Notes: a model not told the origin generated them from the letters alone. Positions 30,725 through 39,529 are shown, numbered from the stretch's first letter. The stretch: 64,000 bases of DNA from Polyangiaceae bacterium (GCA_025936115.1 JAICTZ010000027.1:26487-90486), one strand, 5' to 3'. Numbers and translations are program-made.

Positions 30725-30740
30725 TATACTCTAAAGTATA
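30725..30740 (+). promoter_or_regulatory. Palindromic -10/operator of the toxin-antitoxin operon
   Basis: TATACT (30725-30730) and AGTATA (30735-30740) form a perfect 6-bp inverted repeat with CTAA between. TATACT is also a good -10 box, and GTGACC near 30700 is a weak -35 at a long spacing. RHH antitoxins bind such short palindromes and repress their own operon. The site ends only 3 nt before the GTG start, so the mRNA may be leaderless. Confidence 0.55.
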
Positions 30741-30743
30741 TTC

Positions 30744-30992
30744 GTGGCGACCAGCGTTCACATTCCCAAGACCCTGCTCACGGCCGTCGACCGGCGCGCC
30801 CGTGCGCTGAAGGTCAGCAGAAACAAGCTCATCATCCAGGCGCTGGAGCGCGAGGTGACGGCGGGCGCCGACTGGCCGCCGGGATTCTTCGAGAAGCTCG
30901 GCACGGCCGAAGCGGAGCTCGTCACTGCCGTCGACGAGATGTCGCAGGCCATCCAAGCGAACCGCAAATCGAAGGCCCCGCCAAAGCTATGA
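30744..30992 (+). CDS. Ribbon-helix-helix antitoxin
   Basis: The 82-residue protein starts with SVHIPKTLLTAVDRRARALK and VSRNKLIIQALEREV, a ribbon-helix-helix DNA-binding domain of the CopG type. The C-terminal part (DWPPGFFEKLGTAEAELVTA) would wrap the toxin. It pairs with the PIN-domain gene that starts on its stop codon (ATGA). The start is GTG at 30744; no ribosome site precedes it because a palindromic promoter sits immediately upstream. Confidence 0.88.
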   Translation: MATSVHIPKTLLTAVDRRARALKVSRNKLIIQALEREVTAGADWPPGFFEKLGTAEAELVTAVDEMSQAIQANRKSKAPPKL

Positions 30993-31402
30993 GGTACGTC
31001 CTCGACACCAACACCGTCTCGGCACTCATGAGGGCCGACCCTCCAGTGCTGCAGCGGCTCAGGGCGTTGAATCGTCGAGATATCCTCTTGCCGCAGCCAG
31101 TCGTGGCGGAGATAGCCTATGGCATCGCGCGTCTTCCCAAATCCAAGCGCCGCCAACTATTGGAAGAACGTTTTGCGACGATCGCGGACACACTCGAAAG
31201 AGTCGAGTGGACGGACGCGGTAAGCACCGCCTTCGGCGACATCAAGGCGCTGCTCGAACGCCGCGGAAGACCCATCGAGGACTTTGACGCAGCTATCGCA
31301 GCCCATGCGCTTGCCCATGACGCGACGCTCGTGACCGGCAACGTCAAGCACATGGCGAACGTGCCTGCTCTCAGGCACGAGAACTGGCTCGTTCCGCGCT
31401 GA
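30989..31402 (+). CDS. vapC: VapC-type PIN-domain ribonuclease toxin
   Basis: The 137-residue PIN nuclease has the acidic residues of the active site: Asp6 in RYVLDTNTVSALM, Glu41 in VVAEIAYGIARLP and Asp near 98 in IEDFDAAIAAHAL. The C-terminal TGNVKHMANVPALRHENW is typical of the VapC group that cuts tRNA or rRNA loops. The gene overlaps its antitoxin by 4 nt. All key residues are present, so the toxin looks active. Confidence 0.93.
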   Translation: MRYVLDTNTVSALMRADPPVLQRLRALNRRDILLPQPVVAEIAYGIARLPKSKRRQLLEERFATIADTLERVEWTDAVSTAFGDIKALLERRGRPIEDFDAAIAAHALAHDATLVTGNVKHMANVPALRHENWLVPR

Positions 31403-31722
31403 CGTGCAGTCCGGCGTGAGACGTTTGTTTAGAGGCGACCGACGTTCGACGACGTAGCGGCGCGCTCACGCCCCGTTCCACTTGTTGGCATGTAAGCACC
31501 GCATGCGTCCGCGGTTTCAACGCGGGCGGGCGTGCGCCGGCGCCCGCCGCACCGCGTAAACTTGCGGGCATTTTGGGACACCTCGCGCCGTCGCCGAGTT
31601 GAGCGAAAAAGCGCGCGCCGCGTCCCAAGAACCCTCGCGTGACTCGGTCAGACGCGTTCGCTCGACCCCTCAAGTCGAGCCAAAGCTCGCCGTAGGGAGC
31701 GAGCGGAAAGGGAAGTGAATCG
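31403..31722. other. Intergenic region before the beta-helix gene
   Basis: This 320-bp stretch between vapC and the beta-helix lipoprotein gene has no gene I can support. A ribosome site (AAGGGAAG) ends about 6 nt before ATG 31723. It probably holds the promoter of that gene, but I see no clear -35/-10 pair and no terminator hairpin after vapC. Confidence 0.4.
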
Positions 31723-33054
31723 ATGAGACAACGAGCAGGTCTGTACCTTGGAGTCGGAACGTGGCTGCTGCTTTCGCTGACCGGTTGTGTCGCGCCCGTA
31801 GAAGCGGACACGGAAACGGTCGGTGACGTCTCGGAAGCCCTCACGACGTACGAGGTCGGACCGGGCAAGGCGTACGCGACGCTGCAAGCGGTCGCGTCGC
31901 TGCTCAAAGCCGGCGACACCGTCAAAGTTTACGGCGGCGCCACGTACGCAGGCGGCATTCGCTTCACCAAGTCGGGCAGCTCGACGAGCAAGATCACGAT
32001 CCTCGGCGTGCGCGTCAACGGCGTGCGGCCCGTACTCTCGGGCGGCACGACGACCGTGGAATTTGCGGGCGATCACTACGTTTTCCAAGGCTTCGACGTG
32101 ACGGCAGGCTCCTCGCGCTGCGTGTTTCACCACGCCGACGACATCACCATCCGCGACAGCGTCATTCACGACTGCCCCACGCACGGCTTGCTCGGCGCCG
32201 ACGCGGACTCGGGCTCCCTCACGCTCGAGTACAGCGAGGTCCATCACTGCGGCTCGGGCGACACGCACCATCAAATCTACATGGCGACCGACGAGACGGC
32301 GCATCCCGGCTCCGTCTTTCGCATGCAGTACAACTACGTGCACGACGGCCTCGGCGGCAACAACGTGAAGAGCCGCGCCGAGCGCAACGAGATCTATTAC
32401 AACTGGGTCGAAGGCGCGTACTACTACGAGCTCGAGCTCATCGGCCCCGACGGCCAAGACGAAGGTCTCGCGCGCGAAGACTCGGACGTGGTCGGCAACG
32501 TGCTCTACCAGGGCTACACCACGCGCACGCACTACGCCGTGCGCATCGGCGGCGACGGCACGGGCCAAACGTGGGGCCGTTACCGCTTTTTGAACAACAG
32601 CGTCGTCATGGGCAATGCCTCCACTTCGGCTGTTTTTCGGCCGTTCGACGGCATCGAGAGCGTCGAGCTCCACAACAATGTCCTCTATCGTCAAGGCGGC
32701 GGCGCCGTGACCGTCTTCAAGGACACCGACGCCAGCTGGGCCGGCGGCCGCGTCGTCGGCGGGAGCAACAACTGGGTCACGAGCGGCTCCTCCCTCGTGC
32801 CGAGCGAATGGAGCAGCACGCGCCGAGGCACGAGTCCCGGCTTCAACAACGTCGCGAGCCGCGATCTCGGCCTCGCGGCGTCGAGCCCGCTCCGCGACGC
32901 AGGCAACGCTACTCCGACTTCGCCCGCGGGACACACGTTCCCGCGCCCCGAAGCGTCTGCGCGTTACGAGCCACCACGCCACTCAGCGCAAGCGGTGGAC
33001 ACGGCGGTGAAGCGCGTCCTGGTCGGCACCGTCGATATCGGCGCGTACGAGTGA
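31723..33054 (+). CDS. Right-handed beta-helix lipoprotein, pectate-lyase-like fold
   Basis: The 443-residue product has a lipoprotein signal (LLLSLTGC) and then YEVGPGKAYATLQAVASLLK, GDTVKVYGGATYAGGI and repeated parallel-beta turns (HHADDITIRDSVIHDC, LEYSEVHHCGSGDTHHQIYM, NNVKSRAERNEIYYNW, LHNNVLYRQG). This is the right-handed beta-helix of the pectin lyase superfamily, often seen in polysaccharide lyases and surface carbohydrate-binding proteins. I cannot assign catalytic residues, so the activity is open. It ends SAVDIGAYE-like (VGTVDIGAYE), a usual close for this family. Confidence 0.85.
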   Translation: MRQRAGLYLGVGTWLLLSLTGCVAPVEADTETVGDVSEALTTYEVGPGKAYATLQAVASLLKAGDTVKVYGGATYAGGIRFTKSGSSTSKITILGVRVNGVRPVLSGGTTTVEFAGDHYVFQGFDVTAGSSRCVFHHADDITIRDSVIHDCPTHGLLGADADSGSLTLEYSEVHHCGSGDTHHQIYMATDETAHPGSVFRMQYNYVHDGLGGNNVKSRAERNEIYYNWVEGAYYYELELIGPDGQDEGLAREDSDVVGNVLYQGYTTRTHYAVRIGGDGTGQTWGRYRFLNNSVVMGNASTSAVFRPFDGIESVELHNNVLYRQGGGAVTVFKDTDASWAGGRVVGGSNNWVTSGSSLVPSEWSSTRRGTSPGFNNVASRDLGLAASSPLRDAGNATPTSPAGHTFPRPEASARYEPPRHSAQAVDTAVKRVLVGTVDIGAYE

Positions 33055-33116
33055 CGCGCGCACCGACACCGAGGGCGGGCTGGCTAGCCCGGAGCGTGCC
33101 CGCTCGGCTCAGTCGT

Positions 33117-33452
33117 TCAGCGGGCTGAACAGTGTGGCGCGTCGAACGCGACTTCGAAGGCGCGTCCACTCCATAGGTTCGCCGTCTGCGCCGCGTGCGC
33201 CACCACTTCGTCGGTGGCAGCCGTCACGCGCACGCAGCGCTCGTACAACGCCGCACCTTCGCTCGTGAGCGCGAGCTTGCGCGCCCTCCGGTGCAAGAGC
33301 CGCACGCCGAGCTCCTCCTCGAGCGCGCGAACCCGCATGCTGAAGTTCGCTTTCGATACCCCGAGCTTCGCGGCAGGGAGCGTGAACGAACGCGCTTCGA
33401 CGACACGCGCGAAGAAGACCATGCCGAGCACGTCGTCCGAACTCGCGGGCAT
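33117..33452 (-). pseudogene. Truncated LysR-family regulator
   Basis: Only the DNA-binding part remains: 111 residues with VLGMVFFARVVEARSFTLPA, AKLGVSKANFSMRVRALEEE and LGVRLLHRRARKLALTSEG, a classical LysR helix-turn-helix and linker helix. A normal protein of this family is about 300 residues. Here it stops at the start of the effector-binding domain (after SGRAFEVAF). The remainder is not found in the 62 bp before the neighbouring gene. It may still bind DNA, but a remnant is more likely. Confidence 0.75.
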
Positions 33453-33547
33453 CACCCGCAGCGTAAGATACCCGCCGAAGTGGACGAAGCTCTCGTTCGT
33501 CGGTGGCACGTTCGTGCGGGGTTGCGCCAGGATGCTAAGCTCACCGC

Positions 33548-35482
33548 ATGGTGAGGAAGGTGGAATCCCGAGGTCGAAGTCTGCCCTACACGGGCGGCGA
33601 CAGCAGCATTCACAGCCTGAAATTCAGGCTGTTGGCGGCGCTAAGCGGCGTCACGGTCACCGTCGCGTGCGCGGGGCGATCGGAGCACCATGCATCGGAC
33701 GCGAGCGGCGGCAGCTCAGGTACGGAAGCCAGCGCGGGTAGCGGCGGCACGTCGCGTGGAGGGAATGGCGGCAGCGGAGGTAGCTCCGTCAGCACGGGGG
33801 GCAACGTGGGTCCGGGTGACACCGGCGGCACCGGCGGTACAGGCGGCACCGACGTCGTCGCCGGCTCCGGGGGACGCAACACGAGCGGCGCTGGCGGAGC
33901 GCCGGTGACACCGATCGCAGGCAGCGGCGGCGGCGGTGCGCCACCTGGCGTAGGCGGGTCGTCCGCAGGCAACGGCGGGACCGGTGCGCGACGCGCGACG
34001 CTCGGCTGCACGGCAGCGGGCGATTTCGCCGCGGGCCTCGAATCCTGTAACGGCTCGTTCGTGCACCGGGCGAGCCCGGTTGCATGTCCGCAATCACCGC
34101 ACGACGAGTCGTCAAGCGCGGGTGCGGGCGGGGAAGCGGGGGCCGTGCAGTTCGAACAGTGTGAAAGCGACGCCGATTGCCGTGGCCTTGCCAACGCCTA
34201 CTGCGCGCAGTCGGTCGTCACGTTCGGACCAGTCATCGGCCTGTGCCTGAGCTCGTGCGAGACAGACGCAGATTGTGAGTCAGACCAGATCTGCAGCTGC
34301 GATTCGGCAAACTACGTCTCCTTTGCGGCGAAGCAGCCGCTCACCTTCGGTGTCTGCACAGCCGCGGCATGCCACACGGACGCTGACTGCCAAGCCGGCT
34401 TGCTCTGCGTTGCGCCAACCACGGACGTCTGCGGCTCGACGCTGGCGCGCAATTTCCACTGTCAATCTGCCACTGACGAATGCAGCGGGCCGGGCGACTG
34501 CGGGAAAGCCCCATACGGCGCTTTTGGCTGCGAAGCGAACGGTGGCAGTGGAACGTACGTGTGCAACGACGCGCAGTGCGGTCGACCCTTCCTCGTCGCC
34601 GGAGCAGCGCGCCAGAGCGAAGCGTGCGAGAGCCCCGAGTGGCGCGACCGCACCTTGGCACCCTGCCTCACGCTGAGCGCGCTCGACGACGCGACGCGCG
34701 CCATCATTGCCGACCATTTCCGAGCCGCGGCGCTGATGGAGCACGCTTCGATCGCAGCGTTCGCGCGCTTCTCACTACAACTCTTGGCGCTCGGTGCGCC
34801 GCCCGATCTCGTCACGGCGTCGGCCGAGGCGATGGCCGACGAAACTCGGCACGCCGAGCTCTGCTTCGAGCTCGCGTCGCGCTATGGCGCACGCGACTGC
34901 GGCCCTGGGCCGCTCGCGCTCGAAGGAGCCTTCGAGGCCGTCGATTTGGCGAGCATCGTCGAGCTCGTGCTCGAGGAAGGTTGCATTGGAGAAACGAGCG
35001 CCGCGCTCGAGGCTCGCTGGGCGGCCGAAGCGGCCTCGGAGCCGCTCATTCGCGAAGTGTTCGAGCGCATCGCCGCCGACGAAGAGCGGCACGCGGCGCT
35101 CGCGTTTCGGTTCGTGGCTTGGGCGCTTGCGCGAAACCCACGCCTGCTCGCGCAAGTGCAGACGCGCCTGAGCACGCTCGCCATCGAGCAGCCGCACTGC
35201 GCCGCGGTCGAGCCACCGCACCCGCTCGCAGCTGAGCTCGCTGCGCACGGCGTGCTTTCGGCCGAGGCGCACCTCGCGGCTCGCATGGCCGCGCTTCACG
35301 ACATCGTTCCGAGCGTACTCGCGACCTTCGAGCCGACGGCGCGCCACTCACAACCACGGACTCGGTCCGCGTTCACCGTCGGCGAGCGAGCTGCCCGCTG
35401 CCACGCGCCGTGCGACGAGCACGGCCAGCGTCAGCCATCCGGCGAGGCACGCCCAACCGAGACCGCGATCACCCGCGGCTAA
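33548..35482 (+). CDS. Gly/Ser-stalk lipoprotein with Cys-rich region and ferritin-like domain
   Basis: The 644-residue protein has an N-terminal signal ending VTVAC, a Gly/Ser/Thr stalk (about residues 50-150), a cysteine-rich region (about 200-370, with QCESDADCRG, SCETDADCESDQICSC, ACHTDADCQAGLLCV) and a four-helix ferritin-like domain (about 380-560). Iron ligands are visible: MEHASIAAF near 398, ADETRHAELC near 432, EEGCIGET near 477 and DEERHAAL near 512. Such proteins occur in myxobacteria; an outer-surface metal or oxidase role is inferred. The last 45 residues are low in complexity and overlap the convergent gene by 135 nt. Confidence 0.8.
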   Translation: MVRKVESRGRSLPYTGGDSSIHSLKFRLLAALSGVTVTVACAGRSEHHASDASGGSSGTEASAGSGGTSRGGNGGSGGSSVSTGGNVGPGDTGGTGGTGGTDVVAGSGGRNTSGAGGAPVTPIAGSGGGGAPPGVGGSSAGNGGTGARRATLGCTAAGDFAAGLESCNGSFVHRASPVACPQSPHDESSSAGAGGEAGAVQFEQCESDADCRGLANAYCAQSVVTFGPVIGLCLSSCETDADCESDQICSCDSANYVSFAAKQPLTFGVCTAAACHTDADCQAGLLCVAPTTDVCGSTLARNFHCQSATDECSGPGDCGKAPYGAFGCEANGGSGTYVCNDAQCGRPFLVAGAARQSEACESPEWRDRTLAPCLTLSALDDATRAIIADHFRAAALMEHASIAAFARFSLQLLALGAPPDLVTASAEAMADETRHAELCFELASRYGARDCGPGPLALEGAFEAVDLASIVELVLEEGCIGETSAALEARWAAEAASEPLIREVFERIAADEERHAALAFRFVAWALARNPRLLAQVQTRLSTLAIEQPHCAAVEPPHPLAAELAAHGVLSAEAHLAARMAALHDIVPSVLATFEPTARHSQPRTRSAFTVGERAARCHAPCDEHGQRQPSGEARPTETAITRG

Positions 35483-37267
35483 CCAGCGCTCGAACGGTTT
35501 CTCGCGTGCGAGCGCCGCCAACACCACGAGCGCGGCGGCGAGCGGCAAGCCGGCGCGCAGCGTGAGCCCGCGCACCTCGTCGATGTCGAGCCGTCCGAGC
35601 ACCCAACGTAGCGCCGTGACCGAGCCGGCGATCGCCCAGGTCTTCAGCAAGAGCCACAGCACGCCCCCGAGCGCCATGCCGAGCGACGGCGCGAGCGACG
35701 AGCTCGTGCCGGGTAGGCGCGCGCCCCCGCAAAACGCGAGCGCGGTGACGCCGCTCACGAGCAAAAGCTGCGCTTGACCCATGAGCGCCGCGGCAGCTTG
35801 GCGGCGCTCGGCACGACCTTTTTCGGGACCGAGCGCGAGCGCGAGGGAGCGGCCGCGGGACACCTCGGGCACGAGCGAGAGGACGAGCAGCGAGGCCGCC
35901 GCGAGCAGGAGGGGGCTCTTGAAGGCGAGCCAATCCCACGGCGCGGGGCCCTGGGCGAGCGCGAGCGCGTCGGGTCCGTAACTACCGACGGCGAGACCGA
36001 GACACGCGACCGCGCCGAGCGCAGGCAGTGCTTGCACGAGCACGAGCAGCGCGCGGCGCGTTCGCGCCCACACGCCGCGTTCACCCGGCGCACCGAAGAC
36101 GAAGCTTGCGAGCGCGAGCGCCGTAAACGAGAGCACGACGAGAATCGGCAGGTCTATCTCGCGCGCGACGATGGGAATACCGAGCGCGGTCGCCGCGACG
36201 AGCGCGTTCGTGACCACGAACACGACGTAGCTGCCGACGCCGGTTGGGAGCAGTTGCACGAGCCGGCCCGCACCTGACGGCGACGGCCGCGCCCCGGCGG
36301 CGCGCGGCGGCTTCGGCGCCGTGTCCCGGCTGCGCAAGCGCTCGAGCAAGCGATGTTCGACGAAGCTCAGCGCGCGGCCGAACGGCGACGCGAGCAGGAA
36401 GAGCAGCGCGAGCGCGCCCGCGATGAGCGCGGCACCCGCGCCGAGATCGCGCGGCAGGAGCGGGCGGAACCCGGTCACGTCGAGGATCAGTCGCCGTCCG
36501 TCGGCTCGGTCATCGCGTTCGACCACGAGCTCCGCGCTGCGCGCGCGCGGCGGGGGCACCAAATCGTCCACGCCGAGCACGTGCACGCCCGCGAGCTCAC
36601 GCAGCCGATCGCCGAGCTCTACACCGGCGCGCTCGGCGGCACTCCCCGGCATCACGCCGGACACGGTCGGCAGGGCTCGATCCTCCGCGAGCAGCACGCC
36701 GATGAACTCCGCGAACTTCGCGCCTTCGTCACGGCGCGTTTCGAGCGTCGCGCTGTCGCCTTCGGCGGGAATGAAGTCGAGCGTCACGTCCGGCAAGATG
36801 CCGGTCACGGGCGGCGTGCGCGCGACGCGCGGCGCGAACGACACTTCGATCGAGCCGTGAAACGTCGCGTGTGACGGGGCAGTCGTTCCGCTGAACGCGC
36901 GCTCGACGGGACGCGTCACGTCGACCGACACCGCGTGCGTCGACACGCTCCGTCCCGGCAACGACAACTCGAAGTGCTGCGAGCGCGGCTGGCCCGCGCG
37001 ATTCACCTCTCCCCGGAGCGTGACTTCCGCCGCGCGCCCCTCGGGGAACGCATCGCCGCGGAGCTCGATCAGATCCCCTTCCCGCAGGCGGGTAGAAGCC
37101 ACTCCGTCCACGTTCACGAGCGCAGGCCCGCCGGCCGACTGGCACGCACAGCCAAAAACGATAAGAGTTAGGGAACCGGCTTTGCCCACGCTGGCGCACA
37201 GCGTAGCAACCTGCCGGAATTTCGGAAAAATTCCCTGCTCACGCGCGCCTTGCTCCCTTGACGCCAT
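35348..37267 (-). CDS. PDZ-domain protein fused to a NuoH-like membrane domain
   Basis: This 639-residue protein starts with a lipoprotein-type signal (SLTLIVFGCACQ), a beta-rich domain, and a PDZ-like segment near residues 200-265 (VSGVMPGSAAERAGVELGDR, LRELAGVHVLGVDDL). About eight membrane spans follow. The membrane part follows the NuoH (complex I subunit H) plan, including an LLKTWAIAGSVTALRWVL span and RLDIDEVRGLTLRAGLPLAA near the end. In NuoH these correspond to the LKT..F....R.T.PR.R.DQ region. No other nuo gene is nearby. The start may instead be GTG 37189. The function is unknown. Confidence 0.7.
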   Translation of the reverse strand: MASREQGAREQGIFPKFRQVATLCASVGKAGSLTLIVFGCACQSAGGPALVNVDGVASTRLREGDLIELRGDAFPEGRAAEVTLRGEVNRAGQPRSQHFELSLPGRSVSTHAVSVDVTRPVERAFSGTTAPSHATFHGSIEVSFAPRVARTPPVTGILPDVTLDFIPAEGDSATLETRRDEGAKFAEFIGVLLAEDRALPTVSGVMPGSAAERAGVELGDRLRELAGVHVLGVDDLVPPPRARSAELVVERDDRADGRRLILDVTGFRPLLPRDLGAGAALIAGALALLFLLASPFGRALSFVEHRLLERLRSRDTAPKPPRAAGARPSPSGAGRLVQLLPTGVGSYVVFVVTNALVAATALGIPIVAREIDLPILVVLSFTALALASFVFGAPGERGVWARTRRALLVLVQALPALGAVACLGLAVGSYGPDALALAQGPAPWDWLAFKSPLLLAAASLLVLSLVPEVSRGRSLALALGPEKGRAERRQAAAALMGQAQLLLVSGVTALAFCGGARLPGTSSSLAPSLGMALGGVLWLLLKTWAIAGSVTALRWVLGRLDIDEVRGLTLRAGLPLAAALVVLAALAREKPFERWLAAGDRGLGWACLAGWLTLAVLVARRVAAGSSLADGERGPSPWL

Positions 37268-37356
37268 GCATCATGCTTCAGAGAGCGGCGCCTCACACCT
37301 GCCCGCTCGGACACGACTCAAAGGTCGGCCGAGCCTCTAGCCACCCCATTTTCCCC

Positions 37357-37992
37357 ATGAACACCGAAACCGTCACCGAGGCCAACGGGTCCGTCCCGCG
37401 CCGCATCATCAAGCGGTACTCGAACCGCAAGCTCTACGACACGCAGGGCAGCACCTACGTGACGCTCCTCCAGATCGCACAGATGATCCGCGAGGGCGAA
37501 GAAGTCCAAATCATCGACAACGCGAGCAAAGAGGACAAGACCGACGTAACGCTCGCACTCATCATCTCGGAAGAGCTCCGCACCAAGCCTCGAGCCGTTC
37601 CGCTGAGCACGCTCAAAGCCCTGATCCGCCACGGCGGCGAGCGAATCCTGAGCCAGATCCGCGGCGGAACGATCGGCCGGCTGATGCCGAACGGCGTCGA
37701 AGGCGACCCGGCCAGCGAGCCAATCAACGAGGACACTCCGCCTTCGAGCGTCCCGCCTTTCAACCTGGAGGACGACTTGTCCGACAGCCCCCGCAACGGC
37801 ATCCGAGCCACTCTGGAACACTGGCAAACCCAAATCGACGAACGCATCCGCGCCGTCCTCCCGAATTTCGCGGCGTTCCGCGAGCTCGAGCAGGAGGTCA
37901 AGCGCATCTCGGCCCGCCTGGACGCCATTGAGAAGCGACTGGGACAGGCCGGCGGGTCGGAACCGCCGCAGAACGCAGGACCGAGCGCGTAG
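37357..37992 (+). CDS. phaR: Polyhydroxyalkanoate synthesis regulator (PhaR-type)
   Basis: The 211-residue protein has the PhaR DNA-binding domain at residues about 14-75 (IIKRYSNRKLYDTQGSTYVT, LLQIAQMIREGEEVQIIDN). A second conserved segment (TLALIISEELRTKPRAVPLS, LKALIRHGGERILSQI) and a helical C-terminus with a coiled coil (RELEQEVKRISARLDAIEKR) follow. PhaR represses phasin and PHB genes and responds to the polymer. No pha synthesis gene is adjacent, so a role in polymer storage is inferred from the family. ATG 37357 is chosen because the family starts just before RRIIKRYSNRKLYD. Confidence 0.92.
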   Translation: MNTETVTEANGSVPRRIIKRYSNRKLYDTQGSTYVTLLQIAQMIREGEEVQIIDNASKEDKTDVTLALIISEELRTKPRAVPLSTLKALIRHGGERILSQIRGGTIGRLMPNGVEGDPASEPINEDTPPSSVPPFNLEDDLSDSPRNGIRATLEHWQTQIDERIRAVLPNFAAFRELEQEVKRISARLDAIEKRLGQAGGSEPPQNAGPSA

Positions 37993-38033
37993 CCCAGGGA
38001 ATATCCTCGAGCGCGCCAAGGTTTGCCTTCCAG

Positions 38034-38690
38034 ATGACCATGACGAGACGACGGCCCAGCGAATTCGAGCGTGAGGCAATGTCTCACCTCACGACCCTGC
38101 TGGCCGTCGGCTCACGCCTGACGCGCAGCACGGCGGAAGCGGAGGACCTCGTGCAGGACACCCTGCTCAAGGCCCTGCGCGCCCGTGAGCACTTCACGCC
38201 CGGCAGCAACATGCGGGCCTGGCTGCTCCGCATTCTCACGAACACGTTCATCAACCGCTACCGCCGCGGCGGCCTCGAGCGCAGCGTGCTCGACGGACCC
38301 GACGCCGATCCGCTCGCGGACGGCTGGATCGGCGCTTCGACGATGGAGGCGATGCGCGACCCCGAATCGCGAGCCATGCGCGCCCTGCTCGAAAAGGAAA
38401 TCGTCGCAGCGCTCGACGAGTTGCCCGAGGAGTTCCGGCTCGCCGTCGTGTTATCGGACGTCGAGGAGCTGAGCTATAAAGAAATTTCGGAGATCATGGG
38501 CTGCCCCATCGGCACGGTGATGTCGCGCCTGCACCGTGGACGCCGGCTGCTCAAGCGCCGGCTCTACGATCATGCGCGCACGCTCGGCATCGTCGGACCG
38601 GAAGAGGAAGTCGGCAAGCCGGCGCAAGAGCGCGCTGGCGAAGCGGTGGTCGACCTCTCGAGCTATCGCAGAAAGGCAAGCAACGCATGA
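38034..38690 (+). CDS. ECF-family RNA polymerase sigma factor
   Basis: The 218-residue sigma factor has region 2 (STAEAEDLVQDTLLKALRAR, then MRAWLLRILTNTFINRYRR) and region 4 (LDELPEEFRLAVVLSDVEEL, SYKEISEIMGCPIGTVMSRL, HRGRRLLKRRLY). The C-terminal tail ends VDLSSYRRKASNA. It overlaps by 4 nt (ATGA) a zinc-type anti-sigma gene, which is the usual ECF operon layout. The signal is unknown. ATG at 38034 or 38040 would both work. Confidence 0.95.
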   Translation: MTMTRRRPSEFEREAMSHLTTLLAVGSRLTRSTAEAEDLVQDTLLKALRAREHFTPGSNMRAWLLRILTNTFINRYRRGGLERSVLDGPDADPLADGWIGASTMEAMRDPESRAMRALLEKEIVAALDELPEEFRLAVVLSDVEELSYKEISEIMGCPIGTVMSRLHRGRRLLKRRLYDHARTLGIVGPEEEVGKPAQERAGEAVVDLSSYRRKASNA

Positions 38691-39529
38691 GTGCCTGTCG
38701 CCGTGTCGTGACGCTGCTCGATGCCTACGCTGACGGCGAGCTCGAGCCCGAGCACGTGCTCGAAATGGAAGCGCACCTCGCCGACTGCCACGGCTGTTCG
38801 TCGCGACTCCAGCTCGAGCACGCCATGAAAAAGAGCCTGCGCCGGCAAGTCTACGCCGAGGCGCAGCCCTCCGAAGCGTTCCAGGATCGCATCCTCGCGT
38901 CGTTCCAGGCCGAGGCTGAACGCGAAGCCGTCGGCAAGCTCGAGTCGTCACAGCGCGGAGCGATGCTCTCGTGGAGCAGCATCGTGCCGCTCGCTGCCGC
39001 CGCCGCCATCGCGCTCTTTTGGTCGAGCCACACCGACAACCCCGTCAAGGCGGTCAGCGCCGGAAACAGCGACGGCAATCACGCGAGCATCCTCAACGTC
39101 GAACAGCTGCTCGATCAAATCGTCGATCGCCACATCGATCGCTCCAAGCCGGAGTTCACCGAGCCTGCGCTGCTCGACGGCATGGAGCCGGAGGTCGGCG
39201 TTCCGGTGCACTTCCCGAGCCTCGCGCAGTACGGCGCCCGCTGGCAGGGCGGCAGGATCGTGCCGCTCCACAATCAGAACGGCACCCTGAACACGGCGTC
39301 GCTCAAGTTCCTGGTCGACGGTCACCGCGTCACCGTCTACGTCTACAACTCCGAGCGTCTGGCGCTCGGCTCGCCGCTCAAGCGCCGCGTCGTCGGCAAC
39401 GAACCCGTCTACACGGGCTGGAAGCGCGGCTACTCGATCGCCACCGCCGATCGCCACGGCGTCGGTTACGCGGTCGCGACCGACCTCGGCGAAGACGAAG
39501 GCGCCGAGATCGTCGCTTCGCTGCACTGA
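38687..39529 (+). CDS. Zinc-finger anti-sigma factor, membrane-anchored
   Basis: The 280-residue protein begins with a zf-HC2 anti-sigma domain (CRRVVTLLDAYADGEL, then HLADCHGCSSR with the Hx3Cx2C zinc site). A short linker leads to a single membrane span near residues 100-117 (SIVPLAAAAAIALFW). The periplasmic part (about 165 residues) includes VPVHFPSLAQYGARWQGG and GWKRGYSIATADRHGVGYAV, which resembles other bacterial anti-sigma sensor domains. It should hold the upstream ECF factor until a signal releases it. Confidence 0.92.
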   Translation: MSACRRVVTLLDAYADGELEPEHVLEMEAHLADCHGCSSRLQLEHAMKKSLRRQVYAEAQPSEAFQDRILASFQAEAEREAVGKLESSQRGAMLSWSSIVPLAAAAAIALFWSSHTDNPVKAVSAGNSDGNHASILNVEQLLDQIVDRHIDRSKPEFTEPALLDGMEPEVGVPVHFPSLAQYGARWQGGRIVPLHNQNGTLNTASLKFLVDGHRVTVYVYNSERLALGSPLKRRVVGNEPVYTGWKRGYSIATADRHGVGYAVATDLGEDEGAEIVASLH

